Of a DNA stretch of 60,364 nucleotides, positions 34,901 to 43,100 are shown one piece after another (position 1 is the first letter of the stretch; the number at the start of each line of letters is the position of its first letter). The notes beneath the pieces are model-generated. The model was not told where the DNA came from and did not search any database. It saw nothing but the letters and a program-made list of their open reading frames with translations. The DNA is from CAZBRS01 sp964494475 (GTDB lineage: Bacteria; Myxococcota_A; UBA9042; CAZBRS01). The stretch is taken from NCBI GenBank assembly GCA_964494475.1, contig CAZBRS010000038.1, forward strand, positions 1 to 60,364, read 5' to 3'. A program made the translations under genes and the position numbers.

Positions 34901-36287
34901 GGACCAGGCAGCACGGGTCGGCGACGCAGGCGCCCGCGTCGCACTTGTTGCAGCCCGTGCACACGCCGCACTCGCCGCCGCAGCCGTCGGCGCCGCAGAC
35001 CTTGCCGTCGCAATCGGGCTGGCACAGGCACTGGCCCTCGAGGCAGGCGTCCTGCGCCCCCGGACAAGCACCCGCCGGCAAGGCGCCGCAGAAGCCGCCG
35101 CAGCCGTCGGCGCCGCACTCCTTGCCGGTGCAGGCCGCCACGCACGTGCAGACGCCCGCGAGGCACTGGTCCTGCGGACCGGCGCAGAGGCCGCCTTCGA
35201 GCTCGCCGCAGAAGCCGCCGCAGCCGTCGGGCCCGCAGTCGCGCCCCTCGCAGGCGGGCTGGCAGACGCACAGGCCGTCGACGCACGCGTCCTGGGCTCC
35301 CGCGCACGTGCCCTCTTCCAGGTCGCCGCAGAACCCGCCGCAGCCGTCGTCGCCGCAGGCCGCGCCCCCGTCGACGTCGACGCAGGAGGGCTGGCAGACG
35401 CACGCGCCGTCGACGCAGGCGTCCTGGACGCCGGGGCACGCGCCCCCCTCGAGCTCGCCGCAGAAGTCGCCGCAGCCATCGTCTCCGCACTCCTTCTGCA
35501 GGCAGTCGGGCGCGCACACGCATGCTCCCTGCACGCAGACCTCCTGCTCGCCGCTGCACGCGCCGCATTCGCCGCCGCAACCGTTGGCGCCGCAGACCTT
35601 GCCGTCGCAGGCGGGCTGGCAGACACACTGGCCCTCGACGCATTCGTCCTGCATGCCGGGGCAGTCACCGTCGAGGGTGCCGCACAGGCCGCCGCAGCCG
35701 TCGGAGCCGCACTCGCGCCCGGTGCAGTCGGGCTTGCACACGCACTGACCTTCTTCGCACTCCTCGTTGGCCTTGGGGCACTCGCCGATCGACGACGTGC
35801 CGCAGAAGCCGCCGCAGCCGTCGGCGCCGCATTCGCGCTCGACGCAGTCGGGAGTGCAGGTGCACACGCCGGCCTGGCACGTGCCGGTGTGGGCGTCGGG
35901 GGTGGTGCACGTGACGCCGTCGTCCTTGTCGCGCACGAAGCAGAGGCCCGTGGTCGTGTCGCAGCCCTTGTTCTCGCAGCCGCGGGCCACCAGATCGTCG
36001 CAGTCCTGCTGCAACTGGCAGCCCTCGTAGTCGGTGGCGACGACGCAGACCAGGGTCTCGGCGCCCTGCTGGTCCTTGCGCTTCACGCACAGCTCTTCAC
36101 CCGCCTGGCAGTCGTCCTGCGACGCGCAGGCCGTGTAGCACTCGGAGTCGAAGCAGACCCCGCCGCCGCAGTCGGCTTCTGTGTCGCACGACTGCCGAGC
36201 CTTCTTGCCGTCTCCGCCACAGGCAGCCAGCGCCAGGGAAACGAGTACGCTGAGGGTCGCGAGCCAGGCAGCCTTGCGCAACATCAT
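31959..36287 (-). CDS. Giant cysteine-rich lipoprotein with about 24 CG-x-DGCGG-x-CG repeats
   Basis: A 1442-residue protein starting MMLRKAAWLATLSVLV; the ATG at 36287 is preferred to an in-frame ATG at 36326 because the signal peptide begins there and the upstream codons overlap a -10-like element. LALAAC is a good lipobox. I count 24 copies (one degenerate) of a roughly 40-residue repeat of the form CxPxCxGxxCGxDGCGGxCGxC, 12 on each side of a central domain (+ coordinates about 33610-34220) without the repeat. That domain has a beta-rich, choice-of-anchor-like look (GFESGDFFGWALEG, DTRLLVDDVRFIACD). A stiff, disulfide-rich surface stalk is likely. The same repeat forms the N-terminus of the giant Rhs protein upstream in the same direction. 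Confidence 0.8.
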   Translation of the reverse strand: MMLRKAAWLATLSVLVSLALAACGGDGKKARQSCDTEADCGGGVCFDSECYTACASQDDCQAGEELCVKRKDQQGAETLVCVVATDYEGCQLQQDCDDLVARGCENKGCDTTTGLCFVRDKDDGVTCTTPDAHTGTCQAGVCTCTPDCVERECGADGCGGFCGTSSIGECPKANEECEEGQCVCKPDCTGRECGSDGCGGLCGTLDGDCPGMQDECVEGQCVCQPACDGKVCGANGCGGECGACSGEQEVCVQGACVCAPDCLQKECGDDGCGDFCGELEGGACPGVQDACVDGACVCQPSCVDVDGGAACGDDGCGGFCGDLEEGTCAGAQDACVDGLCVCQPACEGRDCGPDGCGGFCGELEGGLCAGPQDQCLAGVCTCVAACTGKECGADGCGGFCGALPAGACPGAQDACLEGQCLCQPDCDGKVCGADGCGGECGVCTGCNKCDAGACVADPCCLVPATGCCDGEVLRICVKTAEGKKVQQQDCACDNDAGIPCGVGPFCGWNPFAQVYACGTNGGTEPNGALAKDCPACIPACDGRECGGDGCGGDGTCGTCEPWDTCDGGTCTNFCEQSCEGRECGPDACGGSCGACADGLACTDGGDCVTVCAPQCAGRQCGPDGCGGLCGACEEGLFCNNGECSTTCVAQACGQRECGDDGCGGACGPHAEGVCPDGLLCTIDGKCGNWCTTCTYDPSCSALGFESGDFFGWALEGQARVVEGLGEALPYEGLYAASLATGGVPSASASASFDLCLPTDVNLIELEWRLFSEEFDEHCELGDQDRVRVLVEGLSDGRQVAVLDATIRDLCAPEACPDCGSQHVGLEPAGVAFDQGDVWRTPWSHLSQALRTLVKTNEGRVRLHLLADDAGDGAFDTRLLVDDVRFIACDPQCTGRECGPDACGGFCGDEETGRCPTEGDVCTTTGACCEPVCFPGQQCGSDGCEGSCGECAANEACELGFCVCVPDCAGKACGPDGCGGVCGDNDGACVTDGDVCRENGTCCTPACEGLECGDNGCGGDCWFTGHPDSLFCGVDTEAVCLAGTCCVPDCSDKQCGADGCGGECGPCQGAQDACVDFQCVCQPACDGFACGDDGCGSTCGQCEGPQDACVDHQCVCQPACLDVQCGPDGCGDDCWWLLNPGSVDFCGGEDNRVCVEGTCCVPECTGKVCGADNCGGSCGTCEAGFACNGAQCIEGAVFCADDDLCSDDAWSDAEQVCVHPPHDCDDDDPATVDACNPATGACEYTPCQPVCDDAWECGDDGCGGQCGVCEGDGVCLPETRTCCFASFSGTCGDDGCGRSLGTCAEGSFCVEVDEFVQDCVPCDDSDLCTTDWVDAEAVCHHDATVCDDDNAATLDACEPSTGACVFTPCDPTCDPLWQCGPNACGTSCGACEGVQDQCVDHACICQPACGGKQCGPDGCGGECGQCELPNVCDTGLGVCVPGT
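31990..35858 (-). repeat. Cysteine-rich coding repeat array (two blocks)
   Basis: DNA repeats encoding CG-x-DGCGG-x-CG units run at about 34230-35858 and 31990-33625, each with about 12 units of roughly 100-150 bp. They are periodic on the minus strand, with the recurring core GCAGCCGTCG on the plus strand. They are coding, not CRISPR or satellite DNA. Confidence 0.8.
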
Positions 36288-36324
36288 GAGGTCACTCCGT
36301 CGGTGGAAGACCGATTCCGCGGGC

Positions 36325-36330
36325 ATTCTA
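36325..36330 (-). promoter_or_regulatory. -10-like element before the cysteine-rich lipoprotein gene
   Basis: Minus strand TAGAAT matches five of six consensus bases, 38 bp before the ATG at 36287. No matching -35 was found. The 215-bp space 36288-36502 otherwise shows no gene. Confidence 0.3.
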
Positions 36331-36502
36331 GACGAAACGGACGGAGGGCGCCACTTCGCTGGAATGGATCGACGATCCGGGGGAGACCCCCTACCTCCCG
36401 AGGACCGTGGTCCCGAGGATTCGACAAGGCGGGGAGCGCCGAGTGGGGAGCGGATTGTCGCGCGCCACGATATCGGGACCCGCAGGTACGGGATGGCAAG
36501 GG

Positions 36503-37150
36503 CTATTCGAGGGTGTTGCCCATTTCAAGAAAAGACACGTTGGTGAAACCATGCTCCTCGAGCAACCGTTTCACTTCGTCGGTGCAGAAAACCCACGCGG
36601 GGAACTCCTCAACTCGAAAGAAACCATGAATGGGCGGAAGAAAGAGTCCTTGAGCCTCCACTCGTGGATGCATTGTCTTGACCAACTCCATCCGTTTGTT
36701 GTCCCAGACGGTTTCCACACGCTGCACGCCGACGAGCTCCAGGTCAACGGATGCGTTCGCCCGTTTGACGTCCTTGATAGTCGAGCGGTTACGATCCGCA
36801 TGTGCCCACGCTGTGATCCAGAGATCCCACAACTGCGGTCCCGCGTAGGGGAGCTGTACTTTGGGCTTCTTCGAACGGCGCTTGGCGCGTTCGGCGTTCT
36901 CCTGCATCTGAACCGGCCCCAATTCGAAGCCGGGCACTGCCGCGGCTTGAAGGACCTTGGCAACGCTATCCTTGACGATGACGTCCGAGTCGAACCCCGG
37001 CCACGTGAAATCGCCAATCACATCTGAGTCCGGTTCCCATTCGATTATGAGAGGCTTTACCCGCCGCGAGGGGCTACCTGCCCATGAACCCCGACGGCTT
37101 GCTCGAGAATACTCGTGATTGCAGGGATCTGATAGACGCCAGAGCCTCAT
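36503..37150 (-). CDS. Putative immunity protein for the HNH-tipped Rhs toxin
   Basis: A 215-residue cytoplasmic protein without signal or membrane segment. Its ATG overlaps the TGA of the orphan rhs gene (ATGA, 37147-37150), which fixes the start and couples the two. Features are VKPLIIEWEPDSDVIGDFTW near residue 31, GPQLWDLWITAWAHADRN and FRVEEFPAWVFCTDEVKRLLEEHGFTNVSFLE near the C-terminus. This last pattern resembles, from memory, the Myxococcus SitI6-type immunity family, but the paired CXXCG motifs of that family are missing. Position directly after a nuclease toxin is the strongest argument. Base composition is lower in GC than the flanking genes. Confidence 0.6.
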   Translation of the reverse strand: MRLWRLSDPCNHEYSRASRRGSWAGSPSRRVKPLIIEWEPDSDVIGDFTWPGFDSDVIVKDSVAKVLQAAAVPGFELGPVQMQENAERAKRRSKKPKVQLPYAGPQLWDLWITAWAHADRNRSTIKDVKRANASVDLELVGVQRVETVWDNKRMELVKTMHPRVEAQGLFLPPIHGFFRVEEFPAWVFCTDEVKRLLEEHGFTNVSFLEMGNTLE

Positions 37151-39834
37151 GGTCGGTATCCCTCCAGTCCGAACTGTTTTACCAATTCATCTCTGATGCT
37201 TAGTACATCATCAACAGTCGGATCGCGTCCAAGTTCCTTGAGTTTAGCCTTAAATGTTTCGTTGTAGGCGCCTCCTCCTGCCCCTTTATGGATCGACTTG
37301 TGCAACTCTATGGGTATTTTCCATCGGTTCGGGGAGCCCGCTTTGCCGCGAATAAGCGGACTATTTGCCACGTCATCTGGCAGGGCCTTAAGGATTTCTC
37401 TTGGCACCGTGTGGTGCTTGTTGAACCGGGTCGCGCCCCATGCAGCCCACTTACTGCACGCTTTCTTTAGTACATCCGGCACCTTGTCCGTAAAGCTCTT
37501 CGCCAACTTGCGTGGCAAGAGCTTCGTGGCTCCGCCGAATGTTGTGAACGATTGAACCAGGTCCAGTGCTTCCGTCGGATCGAAGTTCCGGAGGAACTCA
37601 GCGGCGTCGACTGGGTGCTCGGGCCCGGAGGCGAACCATGTTCGAGCGAGCGTGAAAGCGAAGTCGGTCAGCAGGTCCATGGCCGCGGCGGTGAAGGGGT
37701 CACGACCGTCGGGATCGATGTAGATGGTCGGAGCGGAGTGGGCGTAGTTGTACCTCTCCAGCCCGAGGAAGGAGCTACCGAGCCCCCACTGGTCTGGGTC
37801 GAGGGTGGCGTAGAGGCCGAACCTGGGCAGGTAGAAGCGGTGCCAGTTGTAGGTAACGTCGCCGCCGAAGAGGTCGAGCTGGCCCGGAAGGCGGATGGGT
37901 TGGTCGAACGCGATGCCATCCGTGTCCGCCACTCCGAAGGGGGAGTAACTCGCGGCCCAGACGACGTTCTCGTTGTCGTCGGTGACGACGACGGGGGCGG
38001 AGAGGTGGTTGTTGTGGAAGTAGAAGAAGGCCGCTTCACCATTGACGATACGAACGGAGGCGAGCGGGGAGAAGCCGTCGGGTTGCCAGATCGTAGCGCT
38101 GGTGAGCTCTCCATCGGGCGCGAGCTCATAGGTGGCCAATCCATCGTCGAAGAAGCGGACGGTCGAGCCGGAGGGCTTGGTCAGTTCGACGATGCGGTGG
38201 TCGAAGCCGTACTTGAAGGCGTACGCGTCGGTCGAGGGGGGCTCTGGTGGCGCGTTGGGCAGCGTCCGGACGAGGGACTGGACGCGCCCCCTGGGGTCGT
38301 ACTCGAAGGAGTGGGTGACACCGTCGGTCACGAAGGAGGTCATGCGCCCGGAGGCGTCGTAGGCGAAAGAGGTGCCGGCGCCGACGCTCGAGAGGCGGCC
38401 CAAGTCGTCCCAGGTGTAGGTGCCGGCCTTTTCCTCCAAGGCCCCGGCTCCCGCGAAGGAGGCGAGGGTGCGGCGGCCTACGGTGTCATAGGTGTAGGAG
38501 GAGAGGGCGGGGCTGCTGGGGGCGAGGGTCGCGCCCTGGGATACGACCTCGACGAAGGAGGCGGAGGCGAGGCGGTCCAAGGGGTCGTAGTCGTAGGCCC
38601 AGCCGGGCTGGCGGTCCTGAGGTATCGAGCCGCCGGAGTCCACGATGCGGCGTGCGGCGTCGAGGTCGGAGATGCCTGTGAGGAGCGCGGAGTCCAGGGG
38701 GTGGTAGGAGTAGTCCAGGTCCACGAGGGCCAGGCCGGAGGAAGTGAAGGCGCGGAGGGAGTCGAGGCGAGCGCGGGGGTCGTCTGGGAAGTAGGAGTAC
38801 TCGGACACGACGCCGTTCGGGTGGTCGATGCTCGTCAGGCGGCCGAGAGCGTCTCGCGTGAACACGAACGAGCGCTCCTGGTCGACGCACCAGGTGTCGG
38901 GATCGGCGTCGAGGTCGACGCCGACGGCGGAGGGACAGGAGCCATCGATAGAGAGCGACTCGGTGCGAACGGAGAGCTTCCAGAGCCTGGCGGCGACGTC
39001 AGGGGAGTACGCGAGGGAGAGGCGGCGGGAGCCAGCGGCGAAGGAAGGGCCGACGGCGTAGGCGAGGAGGCCGGAGGGGTCGTAGAGGTAGTCGCAGCCT
39101 ACGGACCACGAGCCGACGGCCCCCGAACCGACGGAGAGATCCTTACGGGCGAGGCGCCCTTCGTGGAAAGAGAACTCATACGTGACGTCGCCGGTCTCTG
39201 CGCGCTTCAGGCGCCCGCGGGGGTCGTATTCGAAGAGCTCGCCGAGGGTATCGCCAGACGGGGAGTCGGTCCAGTCGAGGGAGTGAACGCGCATGGAGTC
39301 AGGGTAGCGGCCCACGACGAGGCTTCGACCGTGAGGGTCGGTGTAGGACTCCATGCGCCCGAAGCCACCATCGTCCCGGCCGACGGACCAAGTGGGCGAC
39401 GCGCTGCATTCTGTTACCGGCAGCGCGTAGGGCGAGGCCCCGGCCAAAGACAATAGCAAGGCCAAGGCGGCGACCAAGCGCTTGCGACGGCCTTGGCCTG
39501 CTCCGTGGGCCTTCGAGCACGCGGATGGCGAGCCCACCAACGAGTTGGCCGAGCGGCCCCTTTGCCCGGCTGAGATCGGGCGCAAGGGCTCGTGCGGCAG
39601 CCAGCCCTCCTGGCCAGACTTGTTGCGGCGGGCCCGCCAGCGGTATGACGTCGGGCGGCTGATCCCGCGCCGCCGGATAGTGTCAACCCTGTCCCCACCT
39701 TGGGGCGTAACGGAATCGCCGGTTCGGACCATCACGAAGCCCCCCGTTTTGCCGGGGAATGCTTCGTCTTCTCTTACCAAGGCGAGCACTCGTGAAGCCT
39801 CGCGCACAAACTCGAACCATTCCCCGCTCGACAT
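37147..39834 (-). CDS. Orphan Rhs/YD-repeat protein with HNH-type nuclease tip
   Basis: An 895-residue protein. Residues about 146-711 are YD repeats and the Rhs core, closely matching the end of the giant Rhs protein (core segment WHRFYLPRFGLYATLDPDQW, then DPDGR, after which toxins normally vary). The tip (about 712-895) carries NKHHTVPREILK near residue 807 and HKSIHKGAGGGAYNETF, a His-Me/HNH nuclease layout like SitA6-family toxins. Residues 1-100 are unlike Rhs and include an HTH-like IRRRGISRPTSYRWRARR. A signal-like stretch RRKRLVAALALLLSLAGA lies at about 116-133, so translation from GTG 39537 would give an exported protein. It has its own candidate promoter. It lacks the cysteine stalk, so it may be a displaced tip cassette rather than a stand-alone toxin. 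Confidence 0.75.
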   Translation of the reverse strand: MSSGEWFEFVREASRVLALVREDEAFPGKTGGFVMVRTGDSVTPQGGDRVDTIRRRGISRPTSYRWRARRNKSGQEGWLPHEPLRPISAGQRGRSANSLVGSPSACSKAHGAGQGRRKRLVAALALLLSLAGASPYALPVTECSASPTWSVGRDDGGFGRMESYTDPHGRSLVVGRYPDSMRVHSLDWTDSPSGDTLGELFEYDPRGRLKRAETGDVTYEFSFHEGRLARKDLSVGSGAVGSWSVGCDYLYDPSGLLAYAVGPSFAAGSRRLSLAYSPDVAARLWKLSVRTESLSIDGSCPSAVGVDLDADPDTWCVDQERSFVFTRDALGRLTSIDHPNGVVSEYSYFPDDPRARLDSLRAFTSSGLALVDLDYSYHPLDSALLTGISDLDAARRIVDSGGSIPQDRQPGWAYDYDPLDRLASASFVEVVSQGATLAPSSPALSSYTYDTVGRRTLASFAGAGALEEKAGTYTWDDLGRLSSVGAGTSFAYDASGRMTSFVTDGVTHSFEYDPRGRVQSLVRTLPNAPPEPPSTDAYAFKYGFDHRIVELTKPSGSTVRFFDDGLATYELAPDGELTSATIWQPDGFSPLASVRIVNGEAAFFYFHNNHLSAPVVVTDDNENVVWAASYSPFGVADTDGIAFDQPIRLPGQLDLFGGDVTYNWHRFYLPRFGLYATLDPDQWGLGSSFLGLERYNYAHSAPTIYIDPDGRDPFTAAAMDLLTDFAFTLARTWFASGPEHPVDAAEFLRNFDPTEALDLVQSFTTFGGATKLLPRKLAKSFTDKVPDVLKKACSKWAAWGATRFNKHHTVPREILKALPDDVANSPLIRGKAGSPNRWKIPIELHKSIHKGAGGGAYNETFKAKLKELGRDPTVDDVLSIRDELVKQFGLEGYRP
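38066..38817 (-). repeat. 752-bp direct repeat, copy 1 (orphan rhs)
   Basis: This block matches 41024-41775 at a constant offset of 2958 bp with no difference found by eye; the encoded residues are also the same. It is bounded by single-base mismatches (position 38065 and 38818) and lies in longer diverged homology, about 37700-39400 versus 40640-42345. Confidence 0.9.
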
Positions 39835-39881
39835 GAGTACTTCATCCCACGAAGCCAGTCGATGTTTAGTCCGAGTTTGTC

Positions 39882-39910
39882 ACCATAGTTTAACGATCTT
39901 CCACTATCAA
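39882..39910 (-). promoter_or_regulatory. Candidate own promoter of the orphan rhs gene
   Basis: Minus strand TTGATA (39905-39910), 17 bp, TATGGT (39882-39887), matching five and four of six. It overlaps the end of the small immunity gene and would start transcripts about 40 bp before the ATG at 39834. Confidence 0.55.
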
Positions 39911-40126
39911 AAGCTGTGACCTATGATTAAAACGGCTGATATTAACATCGTCATATATCGCTATAGTTATTTCTTTGTCATAAAAGGCACTTGAGACGTG
40001 TTCATGCCCTGTTCCGGATTTGAGTATTGAATTCAGGCTGTCCCTGAGCTCAGATGCCTCGGCCCTCGTCAGGAGGAGAGTCAGCCTCGAAAACGACGCA
40101 TCCGAGTCCTCGTTTAAGAACCTCAT
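39890..40126 (-). CDS. Small putative immunity protein for the giant Rhs toxin
   Basis: A 78-residue cytoplasmic protein starting MRFLNEDSDASFSRLTLLLT. It lies 11 bp after the giant rhs stop, and its ribosome site AAGGAGGGAG abuts that TAA, so it is likely translated from the same message. The segments LTRAEASELRDSLNSILKS and EITIAIYDD are typical of small alpha/beta proteins found beside polymorphic toxins, an impression from memory and not verified. The coding sequence is clearly AT-richer than the surroundings, as is common for immunity genes acquired with their toxin tips. Confidence 0.6.
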   Translation of the reverse strand: MRFLNEDSDASFSRLTLLLTRAEASELRDSLNSILKSGTGHEHVSSAFYDKEITIAIYDDVNISRFNHRSQLLIVEDR

Positions 40127-40137
40127 AGACTCCCTCC

Positions 40138-43100
40138 TTATCTTGGTATCACGTCAGTTGGGTAGATCGGACCAGACTTCTGCCATTCTCCGTTTAGCAA
40201 CTCTTCAACGTGAGAGTGCGGGCTTTGGTGCGGGTTTGGGTTGTTGATGTCAAACCTCACCCGCCGCGTTTCCGCGTTGTTGATGAAGACCTTGTCGCCC
40301 GACTTGTTCGTAATCGCCCTAGCGTCGTCGCCAAGCCACTTTCGTACGGCATCTGCAGCGTCATCCGCCGCGCCCGTTCCTCTTGATGCGGAACCGCACG
40401 CTTTTCTTAGGACAGCCGGGCCACGAGCGACCGCAAGACTTCGAAGAGCAGCCAAGGCCCGAAACGCGGCTTGGCCTGTTACGATGTCAAATATGACTTG
40501 CTGAACAAACAGCGGATCGCTCTTCAAACGAGCGTCCAGACCAGCGACGGAACCCGTAATTTTTTCTGTAATTTTAATAGCAATATCATTAATTTGGTCT
40601 GGATAGGCCGAATACAAACCGCCGAGCGGCCCCCAAGGACGGCGTCCTGTCGGGTCGATATCGAGGGTAGGCGCGTTGCTCGCGTACGAATATCGTTCCA
40701 AACCGAGGTAGGAGCTGCCGAGCCCCCATTGATCCGGGTCGAGGGTGGCGTAGAGGCCGAGGGAGGGCAGGTAGAAGCGGTGCCAGTTGAAGGAGACGTC
40801 GCCGCCGAAGAGGTCGAGCTGGCCCGGCAGGCGGATGGGCTGGTCGAACGCGACGCCGTCGGCGTCGGGGTCGTCGGCTTCGTCGACGAGGCCGAAGGGG
40901 GAGTAGCTGGCGGCCCAGACTGCATTCTCGTTGTCGTCGGTGACGACGATGGGGGCGGAGAGGTGGTTGTTGTGGAAGTAGAAGAAGGCGGCCTCACCGC
41001 TGACGATGCGAACGGAGGCGAGAGGGGAGAAGCCGTCGGGTTGCCAGATCGTAGCGCTGGTGAGCTCTCCATCGGGCGCGAGCTCATAGGTGGCCAATCC
41101 ATCGTCGAAGAAGCGGACGGTCGAGCCGGAGGGCTTGGTCAGTTCGACGATGCGGTGGTCGAAGCCGTACTTGAAGGCGTACGCGTCGGTCGAGGGGGGC
41201 TCTGGTGGCGCGTTGGGCAGCGTCCGGACGAGGGACTGGACGCGCCCCCTGGGGTCGTACTCGAAGGAGTGGGTGACACCGTCGGTCACGAAGGAGGTCA
41301 TGCGCCCGGAGGCGTCGTAGGCGAAAGAGGTGCCGGCGCCGACGCTCGAGAGGCGGCCCAAGTCGTCCCAGGTGTAGGTGCCGGCCTTTTCCTCCAAGGC
41401 CCCGGCTCCCGCGAAGGAGGCGAGGGTGCGGCGGCCTACGGTGTCATAGGTGTAGGAGGAGAGGGCGGGGCTGCTGGGGGCGAGGGTCGCGCCCTGGGAT
41501 ACGACCTCGACGAAGGAGGCGGAGGCGAGGCGGTCCAAGGGGTCGTAGTCGTAGGCCCAGCCGGGCTGGCGGTCCTGAGGTATCGAGCCGCCGGAGTCCA
41601 CGATGCGGCGTGCGGCGTCGAGGTCGGAGATGCCTGTGAGGAGCGCGGAGTCCAGGGGGTGGTAGGAGTAGTCCAGGTCCACGAGGGCCAGGCCGGAGGA
41701 AGTGAAGGCGCGGAGGGAGTCGAGGCGAGCGCGGGGGTCGTCTGGGAAGTAGGAGTACTCGGACACGACGCCGTTGGGGTGGTCGATGCGAGTCACGCGG
41801 CCGAGGGCATCGCGCGAGAACAGGAAGGTGCGCTCGTGGTCGACGCACCAGACGTCGGGGTCGCCCTCGAGGTCGACGCCAGCGGCGGCGGGACAGGAGC
41901 CATCGATGGAGAGGGACTCGGAGCGAACGCTGAGCATCCAGAGCCTGGCGGCGACGTCTGGGGTGTACGCCATAGAGAGGCGGCGGGTACCGCTGGCGAA
42001 GGTCGGACCGACGGCATACGCGAGGAGACCGGAGGGGTCGTAGACGTAGTCGCAGCCGACGGACCATGGGCCGATGGAGAGGTCCTTGCGGGCGAGGCGC
42101 CCCTCGCGGTAGGCGTACTGGTAGGAGACGTCTCCGGAGACGGCGCGGTTGAGGCGCCCGCGGGTATCGTAGTCGAAGGACTCGGCAAGGGTGTCGCCCG
42201 AGAGGGCGTCGGCCCAGGCGAGCGAGCGAACGCGCATGGAGTCAGCGTCGCGGCCGACGACGAGGCTGCGACCGTGAGGGTCGGTGTAGGACTCCAGCCT
42301 TCCGAATCCACCGTCGTCCCGGTCGACGGACCAAGTCGGCGACCCGCTACCGGCGCACTCGAACGACTCCAGCGCGGAGACGTCCTGGCGGGAGACCATG
42401 CAGTGCTCGCGGAGGTAGCCGTCGGCATCGTGGGCGTAGGCGCTACCCTCCGTTTCGGACGCCGAGATGCCGTGCAACCGCGATTCTTCGTCGTAGACGT
42501 ACCGGAAGTCTCCATCGTCCGCCATCGTCGATCGAGTGGGCTTGTCGAACGCGTCGTAGCGAACCGTTTCGATAACGCCCCTCGCGTCGCCCACTTGCGT
42601 TACGCGGCCTATCTCGTCGCGGGCCAAGGCCAGGTAGGTTTCGACGGGTGCCTCGTACAGGTGCCCGGTCGACGCGAGGCGTCCTGCGAGGTCGTACGCG
42701 TAGTCCATATAGGCGAGACGCGACGGGTTCTCGGGGTCAGACGGGTCAACCTCCCAACAGCCGGCAGTGCGCAGTCGGCCGGCGAAGTCCTTGGCGTAGC
42801 GGAACTCGTTGCCCAAGGGGTCGACCACGCTGGTCGGAGAATCGGCGCATCCCGAGCAAGCGTCGCAGCTTCCGATGCCGGGCGACAGCGAATCGTACGC
42901 AAACGCCCAGACGCGCGCGGGGTTGGTGCCGTCCGCATAGGTCAGGACACGACCGAGCGGGTCGTACGTCAGTTTGCCCAGGCTGATCCACGTGCCCGGC
43001 GAGTAGCTGACCTTGATCTCGTCGATTCTGCCGGAACCGGTCAGAGAAACTCCGCCTGCGCCGACGCTGCTCGACGGTCGAACGTACTCGACCTTGGAGC

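Noticed and set aside
31990..35858. Periodic DNA repeats that could suggest a CRISPR or satellite array
   Set aside because: Units vary in length, keep frame and encode conserved cysteine repeats.
36288..36326. Upstream ATG at 36326 as the start of the cysteine-rich lipoprotein
   Set aside because: It would place 13 extra residues before the signal peptide and overlaps a -10-like element; the ATG at 36287 fits a lipoprotein signal better.
32625..36629. A 1334-codon plus-strand open frame
   Set aside because: It is antisense to the cysteine-rich lipoprotein; absence of stops follows from the GC-rich repeat.
39484..39890. An insertion sequence upstream of the orphan rhs gene
   Set aside because: Only an HTH-like segment is visible; no catalytic domain, terminal inverted repeats or target duplication could be found.
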